Notes: generated by a model not told the origin, from the sequence alone. A stretch of DNA of 64,000 nucleotides from Nocardia sp. NBC_00565 (GCF_036345915.1 NZ_CP107785.1:8370001-8434000); one strand, 5' to 3'; shown: positions 42,645-50,560, numbered from the stretch's first letter. Numbers and translations: made by a program.

Positions 42645-43073
42645 GTGGACGAAACAGCCTCAGCGTTGGCGTCGAGATTGACCCATCTTTTCGATGTCGT
42701 GCGCAGGCCGGACGGTCGCGAGTTCAGCAATGAGGAGGTCGCCACCGCGATCGCCCGCGATCAGGGGGTGAAGTTGTCCGGCTCCTATGTCTGGTATTTG
42801 CGTACCGGTCAACGAGACAATCCGACCTATCGGCACTTGAGCGCGCTGGCTCGATTCTTCGGGGTTCCGCCTGCCTACTTCTTCGATGATGAGACCAGTC
42901 GCGAGGTCGATGCCGAGTTGGATCTGCTGACTGCCATGCGGGACGCGGGCGTGCGTGATGTGGCGTTGCGCGCGGCGGGCCTGTCTGCCGAGAGTCTGGC
43001 GGCGGTCACTGATGTGATCAACCGTTTCCGGCGCTTGGAGCGACTGCCCGCGGGCCCGTCCAGCGACCGGTAG
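42645..43073 (+). CDS. EspR-like helix-turn-helix regulator
   Basis: 142 aa from GTG 42645 (MDETASALASRLTHLFDVVR). N-terminal XRE-type HTH: REFSNEEVATAIARDQGVKLSGSYVWYLRTGQRDNPTYRHLSALARFFG in total, with LSGSYVWYLRTGQRDNPTY as the recognition part, then PPAYFFDDE, the linker seen in EspR and related regulators. A C-terminal helical dimerisation segment follows. The frame is open far upstream but only as an antisense of dusB. It starts a three-gene module with a metallopeptidase (22 bp gap) and a seven-TM protein. Confidence 0.88.
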   Translation: MDETASALASRLTHLFDVVRRPDGREFSNEEVATAIARDQGVKLSGSYVWYLRTGQRDNPTYRHLSALARFFGVPPAYFFDDETSREVDAELDLLTAMRDAGVRDVALRAAGLSAESLAAVTDVINRFRRLERLPAGPSSDR

Positions 43074-43095
43074 CGCGCGAAGAGCTTCGACTGCC

Positions 43096-43599
43096 ATGCG
43101 GATTACGGATTTGCGCAAGCGCTGCGAAAGGCGAATCGATGTGCTCGGGCTGCCGGTTCGTTTCGGTATCGACGAGGTGTGTGAGCGTCTGGCGAGTCAG
43201 GTGGGCAGACGGATCGAACTGATCCCGATGGCGTTGCCGCCCGCCAGTCCACTCGGGTTGCTGATCACCGACGAACACGGGCATTCGGTCATCTACGAGG
43301 AGTCCGCTAGTCCGATTCACCGCCAGCAGATCATCTTCCACGAATTCGCGCATCTGCTCTTCGGGCACACGGGTCAGCCGATCGGCGATGATCGACGGCA
43401 CTGCGTGTTCGTGCACATCGCCCATGAGATCCAAGGACAGGTTCTGGCCAGGTCCTGCGGATCGACCGAGCAGGAGACCGAGGCGGAGATGACGGCGACA
43501 TTGCTGCTGCGGCGCGCGCACCGGTCGAGCCAGCCGGTCACCGTCGCTGCCGATCCGGCGATCGCTGACATAGTCCGCCGCTTGGACAACTCACTGTGA
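43096..43599 (+). CDS. ImmA/IrrE-like zinc metallopeptidase
   Basis: 167 aa. The zinc motif HEFAH (His82, Glu83, His86) lies in FHEFAHLLFGH, and a downstream Glu (within EQETEAEMTATLLL, residues 125-131) fits the third ligand of the ImmA/IrrE fold. In that family the peptidase cleaves an XRE-type repressor when a signal arrives, as in ImmR/ImmA or DdrO/IrrE. Here it follows an EspR-like regulator and overlaps the membrane protein gene by GTGA, so all three are coupled. Similar proteins are sometimes labelled toxin or ParH-like in actinobacteria. Confidence 0.82.
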   Translation: MRITDLRKRCERRIDVLGLPVRFGIDEVCERLASQVGRRIELIPMALPPASPLGLLITDEHGHSVIYEESASPIHRQQIIFHEFAHLLFGHTGQPIGDDRRHCVFVHIAHEIQGQVLARSCGSTEQETEAEMTATLLLRRAHRSSQPVTVAADPAIADIVRRLDNSL

Positions 43600-44765
43600 C
43601 CCCCGACCCGATTCTCCTCATCGTGCTCACGGCGCTGGCTTGCGGTGCCGTCCTGGCCATCAAGGCTCGCGATATCATGCGGGATTCCGACAACGGGATG
43701 CACCGTGCGAGTGCGCTTTTCGCCGGCGCGATCCTGGCGACCATGTTGATCTGGCTCGAATCCGATGCCATCGACCACCACACCCATATTCGGACACTCG
43801 GTATCTTGCTCAGCGACGTCACCGCGATGCTCGCGGTGTGCGCGAGCCAGATATGGTTTGTGTACCTCACGACCCGGACCGAGATCGCGCGCCGCAGGTC
43901 ACCGCTGTGCTACGCGGGATTCGTTGTTGTTGTCGTCGCAGTCGTCGCACTGTTCGCCGCGTTCCCGCCGACGTCGGCGAACGATGCCCAGTATCGGTAT
44001 CTGTTCATCTGCTACGTCGGTGTCAGCGCCGTCGCGGCGGTCGTGTTCGGGTTCCGCTACGCCGCACTCACCGCGAAACCGTGGCTGGGCATCGGATTCC
44101 GGGTAATCGCACTGGGCGGCATCGCCGTGATCGCGCGCCTGACCTTCCTCGGCTACGTGCTCGTCGCCGTCGATCTCGGCCACCCACCCCGGCCGATATA
44201 CGCCATCGTCGACGGGCTACTCACCGTAACCGGACTGCTCATCGTCATCACCGGGATGGCACTGCCCTCGGGGGGTGAGTTCCTGGAGGCGCTGCTGCAC
44301 GCTTACCGATGCCACCGAGCCGACCGGCAACTCAGCGCGCTGAGCCGGCACCTGACATCGGCCACCGGCACCACCAGCGCTGTGCCCCTGCCCGCCGGCC
44401 GCGAATGGAATCCTTTACGGGACGCCGAATTTCGGCTCTGTCGCCGAGTCATCGACATTCGGGACGCGCAACTGGCGTTGCGCGGGTATGCCGATCCACG
44501 GGCGCGACAACTCGCCGCCGAGCGGTCCGACGCGCTCGGCTTACCCGACCATGAGCGCGGCCCGATGATCGAGGCAGCCGTCATCGCGGCCGCGATCCAG
44601 GCCAAGCAAGCAGGCGACCCGCCCCGGCACAACACGACGATGACCCTGTCCGCTGAACACGGCGGCACCGATACGCTGCTCGACGAAGCCGAATGGCTCG
44701 AACATGTCAGCCGCGCCCTGCGATCCTTCGAGATCGAACGCCCCGAAACGCCGAGGTCCAGCTGA
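43596..44765 (+). CDS. seven-TM protein with cytosolic C-domain (DUF6545 / MAB_1171c type)
   Basis: 389 aa from GTG 43596. By eye seven hydrophobic segments: about residues 5-24, 35-56, 67-93, 103-123, 134-154, 164-189 and 201-223. The remaining ~165 residues are soluble and helical, with EWNPLRDAEFRLCRRVIDIRDAQLALRGY, a segment I recall as typical of the family named putative MAB_1171c transporter. No transporter signature is present; a receptor or anchoring role is equally possible. Its GTGA overlap with the metallopeptidase suggests that the two act together. Confidence 0.82.
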   Translation: MTPDPILLIVLTALACGAVLAIKARDIMRDSDNGMHRASALFAGAILATMLIWLESDAIDHHTHIRTLGILLSDVTAMLAVCASQIWFVYLTTRTEIARRRSPLCYAGFVVVVVAVVALFAAFPPTSANDAQYRYLFICYVGVSAVAAVVFGFRYAALTAKPWLGIGFRVIALGGIAVIARLTFLGYVLVAVDLGHPPRPIYAIVDGLLTVTGLLIVITGMALPSGGEFLEALLHAYRCHRADRQLSALSRHLTSATGTTSAVPLPAGREWNPLRDAEFRLCRRVIDIRDAQLALRGYADPRARQLAAERSDALGLPDHERGPMIEAAVIAAAIQAKQAGDPPRHNTTMTLSAEHGGTDTLLDEAEWLEHVSRALRSFEIERPETPRSS

Positions 44766-44898
44766 GGCGATCGAGACTGCACTGTCGATTGAAATCGAGC
44801 TGCGTAACCGGGTGATCGCGGGTTCGCTATCCGGTTATGCGCAGGCTCGCCGCGATCTGCACGATCGCGCCCACTCCGATGCCGAGCCGACCGCATGA
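44704..44898 (+). other. overlapping ORF or frameshifted tail
   Basis: A 64-codon frame overlaps the end of the seven-TM gene and runs on past its stop. The part after 44765 (AIETALSIEIELRNRVIAG, then SLSGYAQARRDLHDRAH) reads like genuine helical protein and stops at TGA 44896-44898. It may be a separate small gene, a remnant, or the C-terminus of an ancestral longer seven-TM protein reached by a frameshift. Confidence 0.35.
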
Positions 44899-44920
44899 GC
44901 CGATCCGATCGCGAGACCCT

Positions 44921-45787
44921 CTAGTCGCCCCGGAGTCTGCGGTGGTAGATCTCCCGCACCGCCGGATCCGGTTGCGCGTAAGCCGTTGTCGCACCGGTGA
45001 ATCGGGCCACGCCCAACTGTGCCCGGTACGGCAGTAGCTGCGCGGATTTGATGATCGCCGCGAGCTTGCGCGGCACGGTGATCAACGGCTTGTCGGTCAG
45101 CACCGATCTCACGATCGCCTGCGCGACATCCTCCGGATCCACCGTGGTCAGCGGCGTAATCCAAGCCGGCATATTGGCACCGGCCGACAGTTCGGTGCGC
45201 ACGATGCCGGGCAGCACCGCCCCGACGTGCACACCGTGCTCCTTCATCTCGAGATGCAGCGCCGAGGTGAACCCGACCACCGCGTGTTTGGTCGCACAGT
45301 AGGTGGCCAGGCCCGGAAAGCCTTGTGTCCCAGCCAAAGACGCGATATTGATCAGGTGCCCGCCGCCGCGGTCCTTGAACCGCTCGATGGCCAACCGCGA
45401 GCCGTGGATGACGCCGTTGAGGTTGATATCGATGATCCGGTCGGTCATCGCCTGGTCCTCATCGGCGAAGAGCCCGGTCGGCATGATGCCCGCATTGTTG
45501 ACCAGCACATCCAGCGGCCCCAGCGTGCTGTCCACGCTGTCGAGGAAGGCGGCGAACGAGGCGCGGTCGGTGACGTTCAGCGGCAGCCCGACGATCTTGG
45601 CGTCCGGATCGGCCCCTAACTCCGCCGCGGTCTTGGCCACCAGTTCGACATCGATATCCCCGATCGCGACCACGGCCCCCGCCGCCAGAAACGCCTCCGC
45701 GGTGGCGCGGCCGATACCGCGCGCACCACCGGTGATCGCGACAACCTTGCCGGTGAGCGCTGGGTCACCCTTCGATGTGCTGGTCAT
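44921..45787 (-). CDS. short-chain dehydrogenase/reductase
   Basis: 288 aa, classical SDR: TGGARGIG (residues 19-26), NNAG (97-100), Ser150, and the catalytic YCATK with Tyr163 and Lys167. The Asp after beta-2 (AIGDIDVE) indicates NAD(H) preference. C-terminal extension with RKLAAIIKSAQLLPYRAQLGVARFTG, possibly membrane-associated. Substrate unknown. Upstream DNA is decayed, so this gene may be the surviving member of a former cluster. Confidence 0.9.
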   Translation of the reverse strand: MTSTSKGDPALTGKVVAITGGARGIGRATAEAFLAAGAVVAIGDIDVELVAKTAAELGADPDAKIVGLPLNVTDRASFAAFLDSVDSTLGPLDVLVNNAGIMPTGLFADEDQAMTDRIIDINLNGVIHGSRLAIERFKDRGGGHLINIASLAGTQGFPGLATYCATKHAVVGFTSALHLEMKEHGVHVGAVLPGIVRTELSAGANMPAWITPLTTVDPEDVAQAIVRSVLTDKPLITVPRKLAAIIKSAQLLPYRAQLGVARFTGATTAYAQPDPAVREIYHRRLRGD

Positions 45788-45825
45788 GGTCTCGGCCTCC
45801 TACGCTGAATGAGAGGTGTGGCCGG

Positions 45826-45930
45826 TCAGCGCAGCGCGCCGTCGGCGGCCAGTCGCGCCGCCCGTTCGGCGGCAATACCCCAAGTGTCGAGGTTCGCGCC
45901 GGAATCGTCGGCGAATTCGGAATAGGGATT
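45826..45930 (-). pseudogene. C-terminal gene remnant
   Basis: 34 codons ending in a stop, with the sequence NPYSEFADDSGANLDTWG followed by IAAERAARLAADGALR. An in-frame stop lies directly upstream and there is no start. Composition is protein-like, so this is probably the tail of a lost gene of unknown family. Confidence 0.4.
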
Positions 45931-46065
45931 TCAGCGCGTCCCTATCGGAACCCATCCATCGAGAGCGGTGCCATGTGTCTGTGTCCGTCCGCCGGGCCCG
46001 GATAGGACCGCGCCGCTCGAAGCAATGACCGCAGCACTCGGATCAGGACACCGGCGCCGACCCGA

Positions 46066-46176
46066 TCACTCCGGCTGCGCGCCGATCACCTCGGCGAAGG
46101 CTTGGACCACTTCGTCGTGATGCTCGCGAATGAGCGGTCGCGGTGCTCGCCGGATTTTCTGGTCGGCGAGTAGTGA
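46066..46176 (-). pseudogene. C-terminal gene remnant
   Basis: A frame ending RPLIREHHDEVVQAFAEVIG-AQPE then TGA; helical and protein-like, without a start. Family not recognised. Confidence 0.35.
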
Positions 46177-46325
46177 ACTCGCCGACCAAAACGATCAGGC
46201 GGCAGCGGATAAGAAGGCCGAACAGGTCGCTACCGAATACGCGGTCGGTGCGCCGGCCCGTCAATTACCCGGACATCCCGTCCTGGATAGAAGGCGAATA
46301 CCGTTACGCAGTCGGCCAATAGGTT

Positions 46326-46581
46326 TTATGCGGCAGTGTCCGAATTCGAACGGATTCTGTTTCCGTTGAAGTGCACATCGACGGCGACACCGATTGCCGC
46401 AAAGGTGCTTTCGGATCAAGGCAGCGTTCACACGGGTTGATGTGTTCGTGAATGTGAGTTCCACGAATGCGTAGCGTCCGGAAGGCGCACGGACCACGGT
46501 GCTTGCCGATGAAGTAGCCGGGCCGATGAAGTAGCTGGACGCCGATCCAGTAGCCATTCCCACGAAGTTAACCACGATCAT
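46326..46581 (-). pseudogene. frameshifted small (secreted?) protein gene
   Basis: From ATG 46581 the frame reads MIVVNFVGMATGSASSYFIG and later GRYAFVELTFTNTSTRVNAA, typical of a beta-rich secreted domain. A second frame then continues ESTFAAIGVAVDVHFNGNRI to TAA 46326-46328. One frameshift near 46415 would join them. A 17-bp near-tandem repeat (GATGAAGTAGC...) at 46506-46538 lies inside. Confidence 0.4.
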
Positions 46582-46631
46582 ATCGAGTAACTATCGATGC
46601 GTAGCCCGCGATCGAATTAGCCGTGAACGAA

Positions 46632-46669
46632 AACGCGCCGTCGCCGGAAGAATCCGACGGCGGCGCGTT
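46632..46669 (-). terminator. desaturase terminator
   Basis: AACGCGCCG (46632-46640) and CGGCGCGTT (46661-46669), 22 bp past the stop of the minus-strand desaturase gene. Confidence 0.65.
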
Positions 46670-46690
46670 GCGCTTGCGGTAGGTCCGAGA

Positions 46691-47653
46691 TCAGCTGGCG
46701 ACCCCGGCGAACTCACGCTTCTTGGCTTCGCGGGCGAGCATGCGGTCGCGTTGTTCTTCGAATTTGAGTACGTCTTGGGCGAGTCTGTCGAGGAACAGGG
46801 CGAGTCGTTCGCGGACGGCTTCGCCGCGTGGGGTGAAGTCGGTGCGGTCGAAGATGTTCCATTTCTTGAGGACGGGTTGGATGACTTCTTCGAGGTGTTG
46901 GCGCAGGTCGTAGATGCCGTGTTTGGCCATGAGTACGCCGTTGCGGCGGAAGTTGGGCATGCCGGCGCCGGGCATCTGGAAGTTTTCCAGGATGAGGGTG
47001 ATGGCTTCGATGGCCTGGTCGGGGGACAGGTCCAGGGCGGCGCCGCACATGTTGCGGTAGAAGATCATGTGCAGGTTTTCGTCGGCGGCGACGCGTTGGA
47101 GCATGCGGTCGGCGGTGGGATCGTCGCAGACGCGGCCGGTGTTGCGGTGGCTGACGCGGGTGGCCAGTTCTTGGAAGGTGACGTAGGCGACCGAGTGCAG
47201 GAATCCGGCGTCGGCCTCGGTCGGGGAGGCGAAGCCGTTGGTCATGTGGATCATGCGTGCTTGTTCGAGGGCGACGGGGTCCACGCTGCGGGTGACTACG
47301 AGGTAGTCGCGCATGACGATGCCGTGGCGGTTTTCCTCGGCGGTCCAGCGGCCGACCCAGGTGCCCCAGGCGCCGTCCTGGGAGAAGTTTTCGGCGATCT
47401 CGCGGTGGTAGGAGGGCAGGTTGTCTTCGGTGAGCAGGTTGGTGATCATGGCCGCTTTGGCGACTTCGTTGAGTCGGGACTGCTGCGGGTCCCAGTCCAC
47501 GCCGCCGAGCGCGGCGAAGTTGCGGCCTTGGTCCCACGGGACGTAGTCGTGGGGATGCCATTCCTTTGCCAGGGAGAGGTGCCGGTTGACGTTTCCTTCG
47601 GCAACCGGCTCCAACTCCGTGAGCAGCTCGAGCTGAGTCAGATCCCTTGCCAT
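46691..47653 (-). CDS. desA1: acyl-[ACP] desaturase (DesA1-like)
   Basis: 320 aa from ATG 47653 (MARDLTQLELLTELEPVAEG) with a GAAGGG ribosome site. Soluble di-iron desaturase: metal ligands in WTAEENRHGIVMRDY (EExxH) and RVAADENLHMIFYRN (second DExxH). In mycobacteria DesA1 introduces double bonds into meromycolate precursors and is essential. Located, as there, after dusB, though an island separates them here. Two palindromes upstream may be MadR-type sites. Confidence 0.92.
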   Translation of the reverse strand: MARDLTQLELLTELEPVAEGNVNRHLSLAKEWHPHDYVPWDQGRNFAALGGVDWDPQQSRLNEVAKAAMITNLLTEDNLPSYHREIAENFSQDGAWGTWVGRWTAEENRHGIVMRDYLVVTRSVDPVALEQARMIHMTNGFASPTEADAGFLHSVAYVTFQELATRVSHRNTGRVCDDPTADRMLQRVAADENLHMIFYRNMCGAALDLSPDQAIEAITLILENFQMPGAGMPNFRRNGVLMAKHGIYDLRQHLEEVIQPVLKKWNIFDRTDFTPRGEAVRERLALFLDRLAQDVLKFEEQRDRMLAREAKKREFAGVAS

Positions 47654-47727
47654 ATACAAACCCTTCATGTGTGCGTGGCTCTTGTTGGTCAGTCCCCCGG
47701 GTAGACCGTGCCGATTCGGCCATACCT

Positions 47728-47759
47728 TACGGCACCGTAGGTGTGATGCGAAACGCATC
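47728..47759. promoter_or_regulatory. two palindromes upstream of the desaturase
   Basis: TACGG-CA-CCGTA (47728-47739) and GATGCG-AAA-CGCATC (47745-47759), 75-105 bp upstream of the start codon. In mycobacteria desA1 is controlled by the TetR-type MadR through an inverted repeat; whether either palindrome here is that site is untested. Confidence 0.5.
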
Positions 47760-47932
47760 TGTCATAGAATCGATGCTCGTGATACACGTCATACGCCAGC
47801 GTTGGCGTTCGGCGACCGTCCCGAGTGTATGGCCTCGGCCCGCAGTGATGGGTTTATCGCTACCGGCCGAGAGTCGTTAGCCCGGGGTGCTTCACCGCAC
47901 AAAGTCCGGGGTGTCGGACGTGCGTGCGTTGT

Positions 47933-48502
47933 TCAGCGTTTGCCCCCGAAAAGGCCACCGAGCGCACCATCGGCGTTCTTGGCCAACGCTTCTCCGATCG
48001 CGCCGCCGATGCCACCGCTCTTGCCGCTGCCGCCGAGCAGACTACCGAGTATGTCGCCGATGCCGCCGCCCGACTGTGTCTGCGGTGCCGCGGCGTCGCC
48101 GCCGGACATCTGCTTGGCCAGATAGGCCATCACGATCGGGGCAAGCATCGGCAGCAGTTTGGCCACCAGATCGTTGCACCCGGCGCTCTTGGTCGCGCCG
48201 AGCGCGCTGATCACGGTGTTCTTCTCCGCGCCGAACACCTTGTCGACGATCTTCGACCCATCTCCGACATCGACCTGGTCGATATCGACCGCGCCCTCGC
48301 CTTCGACAAGGTCGCCGTGTTGGTCCAGTGCGCCGGCCAAGGAGGCCGCGCCCTCGGGTTCGGTCGCCTTGGCCTGTAATCCGCCGAGCAGCGTGGGCAG
48401 CGCCGCCTTTACCGCATTGGTCGCGGTGGCCTGGTCGACGCCCAACTTGTCGGCGATCTGTGCGATGGGAACCTGGGAGAGCAAATCATCGAAGGAAGTC
48501 AT
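47933..48502 (-). CDS. DUF937 protein
   Basis: 189 aa from ATG 48502 (MTSFDDLLSQVPIAQIADKL) with GGTGGAG upstream. N-terminal helical DUF937 domain (VPIAQIADKLGVDQATATNAVKAALPTLLGGL in total), then a Gly/Ser-rich C-terminal third (SGGGIGDILGSLLGGSGKSG). Family function is unknown (YidB-like). It is a single gene. Confidence 0.85.
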   Translation of the reverse strand: MTSFDDLLSQVPIAQIADKLGVDQATATNAVKAALPTLLGGLQAKATEPEGAASLAGALDQHGDLVEGEGAVDIDQVDVGDGSKIVDKVFGAEKNTVISALGATKSAGCNDLVAKLLPMLAPIVMAYLAKQMSGGDAAAPQTQSGGGIGDILGSLLGGSGKSGGIGGAIGEALAKNADGALGGLFGGKR

Positions 48503-48674
48503 CAGCTCCACCTGTTTTGTCGGGGGATGCCCCCGGTGTGCGGGGACGCGCCACACAGTAGGGGAAAGCCCGCGCGGAGTGTGTTGTTTCCTGGCCCGCC
48601 CGGGTACGCGTCGCGCGGGTGGCGGGCCGGAAAATGGCTCAGGCGTCCGGTACGAACCCGGACGCCTGACAAAG

Positions 48675-48747
48675 TGCCCCCAGTAGGGCTCGAACCTACG
48701 ACCTGCGGATTAAAAGTCCGTAGCTCTACCAACTGAGCTATAGGGGC
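48675..48747 (-). tRNA. tRNA-Lys (anticodon TTT)
   Basis: 73 nt. Acceptor GCCCCTA pairs with TGGGGGC (one G-T), D-arm GCTC/GAGC, anticodon loop CTTTTAA with TTT, T-arm GTAGG-TTCGAGC-CCTAC. CCA is not encoded. Confidence 0.95.
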
Positions 48748-49386
48748 GCGGAGGGACAGTGTAGTGGGCCGGGCGTGGATCGGGTAACCGGGGGCTGGTC
48801 GTGTCGGGTGGGCCGCGGTCGGGTTCGCTCGGGGTTGCCGGGGCCGGTGCCGAGTCATGCTGTGGCAGCGGGTAACACGATATGCGCGGGTGGCGATGCT
48901 GCCGGTAAACATTTGGGACCCAGCTTTGTTCAATCCGGCCGCCCCGGGCTACCATTCCAATCATGTTGCGTACCAATGTCTTTGGATTTGCAGGGGGTGT
49001 AGGGTCGGCGCACGGGGGGATGCGCGGAGGCGCCGGGCGGGTGTCGCGCGTTCGATGCGGGCGCGATCGGTCCGCTGGTCGAGTCGGGTGAACAGCGCTG
49101 CGTCGCTGTCGAATTCGGAAATCCGGATGGCCCCATTGCGTGATTGCGCGATGTTTGCTGTAACAGATATCCGGATGTTTCGGCAGCTCGGGTCTTCGGT
49201 TTGCCGCGTGTCGGATGGTGATTCCGGGTACGGTGACGACTTGGTGAATTACGGAGAAATCGCCGACTTACCCGGCGATCCGGAATTCGGCTTATCGTTG
49301 GTGTGCCCGAACGTGTCGCGACCGGTACGGCCGATCGCGACTTCCTACGAGTCGACGCCGGGGGAGGCAGATCCGAGACGAAGTAA

Positions 49387-49422
49387 TGCCCAGGTGCGCA
49401 CCCCCTGCGGCGCACCTGGGCA
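49387..49422. terminator. 13-bp perfect hairpin
   Basis: TGCCCAGGTGCGC (49387-49399) and its complement (49410-49422), followed by GGAAAACTAT. Terminator-like, though no gene is recognised upstream. Confidence 0.55.
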
Positions 49423-49460
49423 GGAAAACTATACCAGCTGGTGTGTTTCAGGATTTTCGC

Positions 49461-49507
49461 AAGTTTTCGTACCGAAAGTTTGAAACTGGGCGAAAACCCG
49501 GTTTGAA
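49461..49507. promoter_or_regulatory. candidate butyrolactone-type operator
   Basis: AAGTTTTCG-TAC-CGAAAGTTT (49461-49481; 7 of 9 arm positions symmetric) and two GTTTGAA direct repeats (49478, 49501) upstream of the TetR gene, in AT-rich DNA. Receptors of this type bind similar autoregulatory elements. Confidence 0.45.
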
Positions 49508-49596
49508 GTATTGATAAAACTCATAACTTCGCGCCACGGGTCCGTTCCTTTTGGGGCACCTATTGGCGACGAGTAGGCTTCGGAGGCGTTTCGAGC

Positions 49597-50262
49597 ATGG
49601 CACGGCAGCAAGAGCGGGCCCGCCGGACACGCGCGGCGATAATCAGGTCCGCCGCCGTTGAGTTCGGGAAGAGCGGCTATGCCGCTGCATCGCTCAACCG
49701 CATTTTGGAAGGTTCACGCGCCACCAAAGGCGCCATGTACTTTCATTTCGATTCCAAGGAAGATCTGGCACGCGCCGTACTCGAGACGGCGGTCGAACGG
49801 TACCGCGCATCGGCCGAGCGTTGGCTGGCCAGAACGGATCTCGGTCCACTCGACGTCCTGCACGGGATGATCGACGAGATGGCACTGCGGCTCGAGCACG
49901 ACATCATCGTGCAGGCCGAATTCCGGCTGATCATCGAGCCGGATTTCTATCGCGACGTGCAGACCGGCGGCGGTCGGATCATGGGCCGCGCGACCAGAGC
50001 GCTCGCGGTCCGTGCCATCGATCAGGGGCAGCTGCGTGCCACGGCCGATCCGGACCGCTTCACCCGCACCCTCTCCGCCGCGCTGGCCGGCCAGCGCTAC
50101 ATGGTCGACATGCTCGGCAGCGGGGTCGATCTGCGCGCCCGGTTCCAGGAGGCGCTCGAGGTCGTGGTCGAGGCGATGGCCACCCCGGAGTGGGCCGAGA
50201 GGTTCCGCAACGACGGCTGGCGCGCGCAGGCTCGGCTCGAAGAGCTCGGTTTGGGAGCCTGA
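49597..50262 (+). CDS. TetR regulator, gamma-butyrolactone-receptor type
   Basis: 221 aa. N-terminal HTH TRAAIIRSAAVEFGKSGYAA, ASLNRILEGSRATKGAMYFH, FDSKEDLARAVLE: the ASL..I...S..TKGA.YFHF.SKE..A pattern is that of ScbR/ArpA-like regulators of secondary metabolism and signalling. The C-terminal ligand domain is divergent. No synthase (AfsA/ScbA) is in the window, so the ligand and targets are unknown. Starts within a long AT-rich promoter region; followed by three tRNA genes. Confidence 0.88.
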   Translation: MARQQERARRTRAAIIRSAAVEFGKSGYAAASLNRILEGSRATKGAMYFHFDSKEDLARAVLETAVERYRASAERWLARTDLGPLDVLHGMIDEMALRLEHDIIVQAEFRLIIEPDFYRDVQTGGGRIMGRATRALAVRAIDQGQLRATADPDRFTRTLSAALAGQRYMVDMLGSGVDLRARFQEALEVVVEAMATPEWAERFRNDGWRAQARLEELGLGA

Positions 50263-50355
50263 ACAGCCGATTTGGGAAACCTGGCCGGTCTGTCATAAGC
50301 TATCCCAGCTCCCAACGGACAGCCGTTGAAGCCGGTCCGGAGAAATCCGGGACGA

Positions 50356-50428
50356 GCCCCCTTCGTCTAGCGGCCTAGGACGCCGCCCTTTCAAGGCGGT
50401 AGCGCGGGTTCGAATCCCGTAGGGGGTA
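50356..50428 (+). tRNA. tRNA-Glu (anticodon TTC)
   Basis: 73 nt. Acceptor GCCCCCT/AGGGGGT, anticodon stem CCGCC/GGCGG with loop CTTTCAA, T-arm GCGGG-TTCGAAT-CCCGT-like. Confidence 0.96.
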
Positions 50429-50457
50429 CGGTCTTCGGGCCGTTGGTAGCAACGCAA

Positions 50458-50531
50458 GGCCCTGTGGCGCAGTTGGTTAGCGCGCCGCCCTGTCACGGCG
50501 GAGGTCGCGGGTTCGAGTCCCGTCAGGGTCG
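50458..50531 (+). tRNA. tRNA-Asp (anticodon GTC)
   Basis: 74 nt. Acceptor GGCCCTG/CAGGGTC, discriminator G, anticodon stem CCGCC/GGCGG with loop CTGTCAC. Confidence 0.96.
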
Positions 50532-50539
50532 CAAGTAAG

Positions 50540-50560
50540 CGCCGGAGCAATCCGGCGTTT
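50540..50560 (+). terminator. terminator after tRNA-Asp
   Basis: CGCCGGA-GCAA-TCCGGCG then TTT. Confidence 0.7.

Larger units (their letters stand above)
45788..46690. other. ~900-bp region of decayed coding DNA
   Basis: No intact gene. At least three coding-like fragments on the minus strand can be read (45826-45930, 46066-46176 and 46326-46581, listed separately). GC content falls in places. The region ends with the desaturase terminator. Confidence 0.6.
48748..49596. other. 849-bp region without a recognised gene
   Basis: Long plus-strand frames exist, but none has a convincing start. From about 49080 to 49385 the plus frame reads VNYGEIADLPGDPEFGLSL and neighbouring text that could be a remnant. 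A 13-bp perfect hairpin at 49387-49422 and an AT-rich promoter zone (49440-49570) belong to the TetR gene side. Confidence 0.5.

Noticed and set aside
42645..43599. Classical type II toxin-antitoxin pair (XRE antitoxin plus toxin)
   Set aside because: The HExxH motif and third Glu point to a peptidase acting on a regulator, not an RNase or Fic-type toxin; the third, membrane gene also argues against a simple TA pair. Kept as a signalling module instead.
46751..47704. Plus-strand 317-codon frame opposite the desaturase
   Set aside because: The minus strand has both di-iron motifs and the correct family length.
48675..48747. tRNA-Lys pseudogene because of a mismatch at the top of the anticodon stem
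   Set aside because: All other stems and the T-loop are intact and the anticodon loop is normal; one mismatch at 27-43 is tolerated.
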